The position numbers and the translations under genes were made by a program. A stretch of 64,000 nucleotides of DNA, taken from Gryganskiella cystojenkinii (Eukaryota > Mortierellomycota > Mortierellomycetes > Mortierellales > Mortierellaceae). The stretch spans positions 26,140 to 90,139 of the forward strand of contig JAAAIG010000040.1 of the NCBI GenBank assembly GCA_015852425.1, written 5' to 3'. The notes under the pieces are model-generated. The model searched no databases and had not been told where the DNA came from. It was given only the letters and a program-made list of their open reading frames with translations. Below, piece by piece: positions 56,980 through 64,000 of this stretch; the stretch's first letter is position 1; each line of letters begins with the position of its first letter.

Positions 56980-59018
56980 GCGTTCAAAATGTTGGAGTCA
57001 AAAAAGAAAGAGGAAAAGTGAAGCTAAAAGTGAAAGCGGAAGAGAGAGGGAGAGCTAGAGACAGAGAGTGAAAGAGAGAGAAAGAGAGAGAGCAACTGAC
57101 TGTGAGGTGGTGATCCCATTCCAAAGGGATGGACGGCTGTGGGGGAAAGAAAAGAGGGCGAGAAGAGGATGATGATGTGGGTTGTGGATGGTCGCTGCCC
57201 TTTTTTGTGTGTCTGTGTGTCTGCAGTTGAATGCCTCGAAGAAGCCGACGAAAAATGGGACCAAAGACATTACTGCCCTGAATACAAAGAACAGGGAGAG
57301 TTGGTTTTGTCACCACACTCGTTCGTCACCACCACCACCACCCAAAAAACCCAACCACCCCCAAGTCTCATTGTCCATCCATCCGTCGACAAAAACTCCT
57401 CTTGTTTCGGTTTTTGTCTTTTCGGTGGTTTTCTTTTTCTTTTTCTTTCCTCCAAGGATGACAGAGGACGCGAAAGAGTTGGGGATTGCTGACAAAGTGC
57501 AGCGGGTGCTTGCGAAGAAGATAAACGCGGGAAAGTATGCCGTGCCCGTACGATGCAAATTGTTGTATGGTGGCACCAAATGGTACGACCCAGAGAAAGG
57601 GTGTTCATCGGAGAGATTTGCACATTGTGCAGAAGATAAAAAAAAATGAAAGAAAAAAAAAGGGTGGGTAAAGACCCTGTTTTTTGCTTTTGTGTTTCCC
57701 AGAAAAATCCCTTGCTTTGTACACGACACGCGGAAAGGACTGACCCGCTCCTCCTCAACCCTAACCCCTGCAGGGGTTGCATACAACCAAAAACAAATAG
57801 GATGTCGCATATTTCGTAAACCCCTAGCAAACACAAGAGAAGAGTAAACTTACTCAAAATGGTTTCTTCGTAACAGTCGACTACGAAAGAAATAGAAAAA
57901 GAGGGAGAGAGTGAGAAAGAGGGATAAGGTCGCAACGATTTTTTTTTTATGATTTTTTTAATAAATTTTGAGAAGCGCGAAGGATGTCAACATCTTTTAT
58001 ATTTCTCGCTTTCTGCGCTGAACTTTAGTTTTCAGGATCCCGGCAATCAGCATAAATGGACCTCCAAGGGGGTTGTGAAGTAAAGTGCAAGGTCTGCATC
58101 TCTAACAACAATAAAAAGAATGACCGGATTAGAAAACGAGCTCAAGAACTATCAGCTGGTTTGAAGGTGTTGCTGAATAGGGGCGGCAGAGGCACAGGAG
58201 GAACAGCAAGAGTAAAGAGCAAGAACAGGATCCATGGAGGCAACCCAAGGAGAACCACGCATACGCGCATATCAAGGGGTTAAGGTGTGATTTGGCATAA
58301 ACAAAACAAGTCAACAACAGATCAAGCTGTTATTGTCCCGGCGAATTGAGGGATAGATCATAACAAGGAATGGTGGGCACCGGAACGCAAAAAAAAAAAA
58401 AAAAAAATAAGGCGGAAGGGCAACCAAAAAAAAAAATATCGACGGCAGACAAGCGCTTCGCCTGGTCCTGTGGATGGTTTGTTTATTACTGCAGAGATGG
58501 GAGCCGGCATGAGGTCTCCAAGGCGGAACGAACGAACGAACAGAGTAATTTCTTTGTATTTACGGCGATGCACAACGGTTGATAGTAATGCAAGGGGTAG
58601 AACTGAGCCGAAAAGTCGTCCAGTTTGGGGCGTTTTGAGAAGGAACAAAGCGAGCGAGCGAGAGACCAAGTTGTCCAGTGGGATCATGATCTTTCAACTG
58701 ACAAAAGAAAGATTTTCTTATCATGCGATCCCGTCCTTTCTCTTTTTATTGAGGTGCCAAGAGGGAGCGGCACTGTTGACGACAAAGAAAGGCAGGAAGA
58801 AGGATTGTCTTTTTGGGATGAGCTTGGTCTAAGTGAAGACCAACAACGCGAACCTGGAGGGGGCAGCCGGAACGCGCGCTGTGGATTGCTGGGCCATAGA
58901 CGCGCTTCATCACAGTCACACTCAAAGCACAAGCCACCAGTTCCCCCCACAATTTTGATCGAAGAGGGCAAGGCAAACCCTGTTTTTTGTTTGCACTTGG
59001 TCTTTCATTTCTCTTTCC
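56980..59018. other. Long intergenic region (2 kb)
   Basis: No gene supported. Notable: a 16-bp perfect palindrome AACCCCTGCAGGGGTT at ~57766-57781, A runs at 58390-58407 and 58424-58436, and GAACGAACGAAC near 58528. Overlapping ORFs on both strands around 57140-57840 look like low-complexity shadows. Confidence 0.5.
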
Positions 59019-61483
59019 ATGGCCATCTCATTTCAGGCCATTAATTCCAGCATCATGTCCATAGAACACGTTCAGATCGGGTACATGCCCCCAGCAGAAC
59101 GTATCACTGCCGAGAACCTCGCTCAACTTGTTGCCTTTGGTCAAACAAAAGGCTTTGATTTTGTCGTTTCACCGCTCAACTGTCCAGAGTATGAACGAGT
59201 CCTGTTCAGGGACCAGACCAACCCTCAAAGCCCAGAATTGACCACATGGAGAGCAGGATTAGAAGCCCTGAAACCCGAGGATCTGGTCATTCGGACGGCT
59301 GGTAAATATCAAAACGGCCCTTTCGTGTATTTTGGTATCATCACAAAAAATATCTAATCACGCTTTTTATTTTTTCTTCTTGCCATTTTATCAACTTTGT
59401 AGACCATGCGGATTACATTGTCGGCACACTTTCAGACTGGCAGGATTTTGACGCCAAGGATGCTAGAGTGCGACTTCATTCAGAGCTGGCCCTGCGACAA
59501 CAATTCAATTGGATCTCGCATCTCGGCCTTGGTGGGGTCCTGCTCCCTTATCCTTCCAGAGAATCCATCTCAAACTATGGTCGCGTCTTGACAGGATCAA
59601 TGGCCATGTTACCCTACACGACCTGTTGGTTCAAGGTTCCCCTCATGGACGACGAACTCGAACAGATGGTAGAGGAAGATTCTCAAGGGATGAAGAGTTG
59701 GGAACGTTGGAATCGGATCCGCAACATGGCTGGACCAGACTCCAAACTCGGCGTCGCTTTGGAACTCTCAGGATCGCTCCCCTCAGACGAAGTCCTGGAT
59801 AGATGGTTTGCAGAGCCCGTAAAGGTCATTATCGTCCCTGAGAGCATATTCTTGACCAACAATGCCGGCTATCCTGTCCTCAGCAAACGTCATCAACAGG
59901 TCATTCGTGCGTTTATCAAACACAAACCAGGTTTTATTATCTCCTCGAGTGAACTTCCCAAGATGGTGATGAACGAGTTCACAGATGATGTGATTGAACA
60001 CAATTTAGCCTCACCCTATGCGGATTATGTTCGGTACCTTCACAGGACGCAGGAAGCCCCAGGCGTAATTGATCAATTCGCGGTCGGATACCAGGATTAT
60101 CTTCAGGCGCCACTTCAGCCCTTGCAGGATAATCTCGAGTCGAGTACTTATGCGACATTTGAGAAGGATCCGATCAAATATCAGCAATATGAGCTGGCGG
60201 TCGAAATGGCGCTCCTCGATCGACCTGTCCCTACGGATGGGACAGAGGATGTGACGGTTATCATGGTCGTTGGCGCAGGACGTGGACCCTTGGTCAACTG
60301 CTCCTTGCGAGCGGCAGAGAAGGCAGGAAGGAACGTGCGCGTATACGCAGTAGAGAAGAACCCCAATGCCTTTGTCACGTAAGTCTTTTGACTCATGCAA
60401 ACGGAATTTTTGCAGTTGAAAGGGAAGCATGGTATCCAGTGGGAAGTATCAGTAACGAACTCTTTTTTTTTTTTTTTGGAACATGGGACCACAGGATTCA
60501 AAACATGAAGGCATCCCTGTGGGGAGACCGCGTGACGATCGTGTTTGCGGACATGAGGACATGGAAGGCACCTGAGCAGGCCGACATCTTGGTCAGTGAG
60601 CTCTTGGGTTCCTTCGGTGATAATGAACTTTCGCCCGAGTGTCTGGATGGTGCTCAAAAGTTTTTAAAGCCCGAGGGGATCTCGATCCCTGCCAACTATT
60701 CGACCTTTGTGGCACCGATGGCCTCCAACAAGTTGCACGCAGATGTGTCTGCGTTCAAGGATTTGGCACATATGGAAACCTCGTATGTGGTGATGTTCAA
60801 GGCGATCTCGTTACTGGCACAACCGAAACCCATTTGGGTGTTTGAACATCCCAACAGACAGGACATCCCCGTTAACCAAGGTAAACCAAACAAAACATGA
60901 AGCAGCGATGGATGCGGATCATGCCTTGATTGAGAATATGCGATTATGGTCCAGCGTTGTTGACAGTAATTGCACTTTATCATCGTTCTAGATCCTCTGA
61001 GCAATCACCATAACATCAGGAGTGGATCGATCGAGTTTGTGGCAGAGAAGGGTGGTATGCTTCACGGTGTCGCTGGCTACTTTGAGTCCGTCCTCTACAA
61101 GGATGTAATGTTGAGTAAGTTTTTTTTTTTTTTGCTTTGCTTTTACTTTTGCCGTTTTGCGACAGTGATATTGGCCCGGTCAATTTTAGTCACCTAGTCG
61201 AAGAGCAAGAAGTATAATCAAGTCTAATATTCTTCTCTTAATAGGCATTAATCCTGCAACACACTCACCAGGCATGTTCAGTTGGTTTCCAATCTTTTTT
61301 CCTGTCCGGACTCCTGTCTATATCCCCCCGAAAGCAACAGTTGTCCTCGATTTTTGGAGATTGACGGATACTCGCAAGGTCTGGTACGAATGGCGAGTCA
61401 GTTGCCGATTTGAAGGAGTCGAGATCCATGCAAGCCCTCTGCATAACGTTGGCGGTCGGTCGAGTAGCATTGGATTATTTTAA
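59019..61483 (+). CDS. PRMT5: Protein arginine N-methyltransferase 5 (Skb1)
   Basis: Five exons (59019-59301, 59403-60378, 60495-60880, 60992-61114, 61245-61483) give 668 aa; the in-frame ATG at 59055 ([11 protein letters not shown]) is an alternative start. It symmetrically dimethylates arginines in Sm proteins and histones. Seen: a TIM-barrel N part ([18 protein letters not shown]), the hallmark [18 protein letters not shown] with the substrate-selecting Phe, SAM loop [10 protein letters not shown], double-E loop [19 protein letters not shown], and C-terminal [14 protein letters not shown] and VWYEWRVS barrel strands. All splice junctions restore conserved blocks. Cytosol and nucleus. Confidence 0.97.
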
Positions 61484-62062
61484 ATCATTAAGCAATTATA
61501 AATAAAAACTGGCGTCTTTTTTTATCAGTTCTTGTAAACTATTTGAAGTTCTGTGCGTTTTGGAATTAAAATAAAGGATAAAAGGCAAAGCATTCCACGC
61601 GGCAGTGTAGGGTTCATCCACTGTCCGTTTACAAACACACGACATCGGCAAAGCCGTGCCCTCTCTCGCCAAACACTCTCTGTGTGACAAAAAACTCTTT
61701 TTGGTCCAACACGAATCAGCGTAACGCGTCGCGCAACCCTTAATGGCCCGGTCCTTTTCATCCATGCTGTGTTCCCTTCTTTGTCTCATGTTCATCCCTC
61801 GTCGTTCTCTCTGAAAGGAACAAAATGGCGCCGTTTGCGTGAACCGAGGAGTGCCTTCGACCGTTCGAAGAACAGATCCAACGTAGAATTCGTCGAGAGG
61901 CGTTCCGTTGATTGTTTGACCACAAAAAAATTCGTCCTCGTGTCGCTCTTTTTATCAGTCAATTATTCGTCGAATTGAAATTTTTCAGTTCCCTCCCTTT
62001 TTTTTCTTCATCCCTTTCCATTCAATCAATCAATCAAGTCAATTTCATCAACAAAAAGTACA
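61484..62062. other. Intergenic region
   Basis: No gene supported. Contains AATAAA-like sequence just after the PRMT5 stop (61501) and a CT/CAAT-rich leader before 62063 with (CAAT)3-like CAATCAATCAATCAA at ~62021-62035. Confidence 0.5.
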
Positions 62063-63601
62063 ATGTCCCTCTCCGCCTTCCGTTCGGTTCTCTCTCAGGT
62101 CCGCCCCTTCAACGCCGTTCAGCAGCCTATCCGCTTCATGGCGGTCAAGGCCACTGCTGCGTCCACTGCAACCAAAGTCAAGTCTGCCACCGCCCCGAAG
62201 ACTGCCCCTGCCAAGAAGACTGATTCAACAGCAAAGAAGTCGACCAAGACCACGAAGACCAAGGCCGAAAAGCCCAAGAAGGCCGTCGCTCCCCCAAAAC
62301 CCAAGAAGAGTATGAGCCACAGCATCTCTTTTTTTTTTGTTTTCTTGTTTCCATTTCTGCACGGAGGAGAATCAGATCAATCACCATTGATCAAAAAAAA
62401 AAGTCTCAGGGTTGTCCGTCTCGACCACGAAAATAATCAGCGAATCAACAAGGAAAAAAAATACTTGGGGTTCGAAAGTTTTTCGAATGCGGCAATCGAG
62501 GAACCTCAACAACTGGAATCACCCGTCCCTTCGAAGGAAAAGAAGAAAGAGGAGCATCCAAATGGGCAGTTTTCGACAAATTAGGGAGTGGGAAAACTCA
62601 ACTCGATTGCGCGTAACTCATACCCTCCAATTGCCATCCAGGGTTCAAAAGGGACGCGTCATTTGATTCAGATGGAAAAGACTCGTTCAACTACAGCCGC
62701 GCCGTGGACTCTCAACTCGACAATCGGCATCAGGATGACAAGAGGGATCTGACAAAATGATTATGGATTTTATACACACAACGCACGAGGGGTCGAATGA
62801 CAGGCACTGAGACGGTGCACAATTTGAATGTTTATGACCTAATTTTTATGCGCACAAAGAGTGACTAAACAAATATTGTTGTCTTTCTTTCATTTTCGTT
62901 GTTTTCAAAATAGTCCCCGCTGTCGATCTTCCCAAGCGCCCCAGCACTTCCTGGGCTCTGTTCTTTGTCGAGCATCTGGAGAAGGTCCGCGCTTCAGGAA
63001 AGCCCGTCATCCCCACCACCGAGGGTACCGTTGCTGCTGCCATCTGGAAGAATCTCACCCCAGTTCAGAAGCAGGTAAGGAAGATGGCCTAAAAAAATCT
63101 AGTCAAGGTTTTTTCCTTCCCTCCCCCTTTTTTTTTTCCGGAAAAGGATACTGGATAACTGGATAGTTTTTTTTGTCCTTTCCACCTAACACCTTCCTCC
63201 ATTTCATTTTCCAATAACAGGTCTACACGGACAGGTACAAGACCAGCCGTGCTGCGTACGAGAAGCAGATCAGCTCTCGTCTTCAGGAATTGACACCCGC
63301 GGAATTCGAACTTGAGAACTCACGCCGTCGTGCCTTGAAGGCCGCAGGCAAGAAGGGCATGAAGCTCTTGAGGGATCCCAATGCGCCCAAGCGACCCCTC
63401 AGCTCTTATTTCCTTTTTGCTCAGGAACAACGCGAATCTGGCAAGTTTGCGGATTTGCCCATCAAGGAACAGGCCGTCGCCATGGCCAACGCCTGGAAGG
63501 AGATTTCGGAACGTGAAAAGTCACGATTTGCGGATCAGTCCAAGATCAACCTCGAGGCGTACAAGGCTCAGAAGGTTGCCTATAATGCCAAGCATCAATA
63601 A
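62063..63601 (+). CDS. Two-HMG-box mitochondrial DNA-packaging protein (Abf2/TFAM-like)
   Basis: Three exons (62063-62309, 62914-63074, 63221-63601) give 262 aa. The N-terminus MSLSAFRSVLSQVRPFNAVQQPIRFMA is basic, amphipathic and lacks acids, a good mitochondrial presequence. A Lys/Thr/Ala linker (STKTTKTKAEKPKKAVAPPKPKK) leads to HMG box 1 (LPKRPSTSWALFFVEHLEKVR...AAIWKNLTPVQKQVYTDRYK) and HMG box 2 (DPNAPKRPLSSYFLFAQEQR...EQAVAMANAWKEISEREKSRF). This order matches Abf2/TFAM proteins that coat mitochondrial DNA. Intron 1 is 604 nt, the longest in the window. Confidence 0.9.
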
Positions 63602-64000
63602 TTCTCTGGAGAAGGAACGCAAAAATGGTCATTGTCCTGGACAATTGGCATTTGACCATGATTGAAGGCTCAGTGCCGATATTCGTTCTCATACTTCTCC
63701 TTTCAGTATCTCTCTCCCCTCATGAGGATATTTCAGCTCGAAATTGCCTAACTCTTTTGATAATATGCAGTTTCTGTCTTTTCTCCCCTATCGCCCTTGC
63801 ACTTATCGTCTGTAACCAGTTATTCTCCCTCCTTCATTACAGTATTTTTTTCTGTATTTTTCCTTGCTCAGTGTATTCGCTATTAAAAAAAGGGTATTCT
63901 TTTGTGAAAATCGCGCAGATTCTTATGAGAAATGTTTGGAAAGCGAGTCTTTTCTTTTCTTGTCTAAGGTCCCTCGCGAGTGGGGGGGGGGGGGTTTTTT
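63602..64000. other. 3' flank and homopolymer end
   Basis: 3' untranslated or intergenic sequence after the HMG gene, with an A/T-rich stretch ATTAAAAAAAGGGTATT near 63880. It ends in a G13 run (63982-63994) followed by T6. Confidence 0.6.

Noticed and set aside
57139..57935. Several overlapping ORFs on both strands up to 221 aa.
   Set aside because: Low-complexity, mutually overlapping, no consistent splice or domain; treated as intergenic.
63982..64000. G13T6 run at the window end as a possible telomere- or G4-like signal.
   Set aside because: A single homopolymer without repeats; equally likely an assembly or sequencing artefact.

Overview
This is a eukaryotic nuclear window, almost certainly from a filamentous early-diverging fungus. 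Genes are compact, most carry 2-6 short GT-AG introns (mainly about 50-250 nt), and leaders are often pyrimidine-rich. Gene content includes a TFIID TAF9, Paf1-complex Cdc73, GPI mannosyltransferase PIG-V/Gpi18, PRMT5/Skb1, argininosuccinate lyase, CRAL-TRIO, P450 and arrestin-like proteins. The combination of P450, SigF-type NTF2 and arrestin-like proteins suggests Mortierellomycota. That placement is an inference from protein style, not a search. Two 10-N assembly gaps (16257-16266 and 39352-39361) both fall inside introns, so no reading frame is lost.

Layout. 0.1-13 kb is the most accessory-looking part. It holds a Thr-rich membrane-anchored protein with three PPxY motifs, then a VIT/VWA protein flanked on both sides by two diverged copies of a small unknown locus, then two head-to-tail paralogous arrestin-like genes on the minus strand with a ~137-bp foldback sequence between them. 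14-21 kb is a dense housekeeping block: a D-2-hydroxyacid dehydrogenase converging on TAF9, then PIG-V divergent from CDC73. 22.5-27.2 kb holds two unrecognised multi-exon genes. 27.8-32.8 kb is a very large CDK12/13/Ctk1-type kinase with Arg/Asp-Arg/Glu-rich arms on both sides of the catalytic domain. 34.2-37.4 kb is a Ca2+/H+-exchanger-like transporter with altered signature motifs. 37.6-43.1 kb (minus strand) holds a small two-helix membrane protein, argininosuccinate lyase and a SigF/NTF2-like protein. 45-51 kb holds a small secreted protein divergent from an ERMP1-like M28 metallopeptidase, followed by a peptidyl-tRNA hydrolase homologue that lacks a conserved motif. 51.3-57 kb (minus strand) holds a cytochrome P450 and a CRAL-TRIO protein. 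59-63.6 kb holds PRMT5 and a two-HMG-box mitochondrial DNA-packaging protein.

Working together. TAF9, Cdc73, the CDK12-type kinase and PRMT5 all act on RNA polymerase II transcription or chromatin, but their proximity looks incidental. The more suggestive neighbourhood is the left end, where a PPxY protein and two arrestin-like proteins with LPxY tails could all be adaptors for a Nedd4/Rsp5-type ubiquitin ligase. Exon structures below were worked out by hand from splice consensus and frame continuity. Every multi-exon model closes in frame except one junction in the SigF-like gene, which is flagged. No tRNA, rRNA, CRISPR array or intact transposon was recognised.
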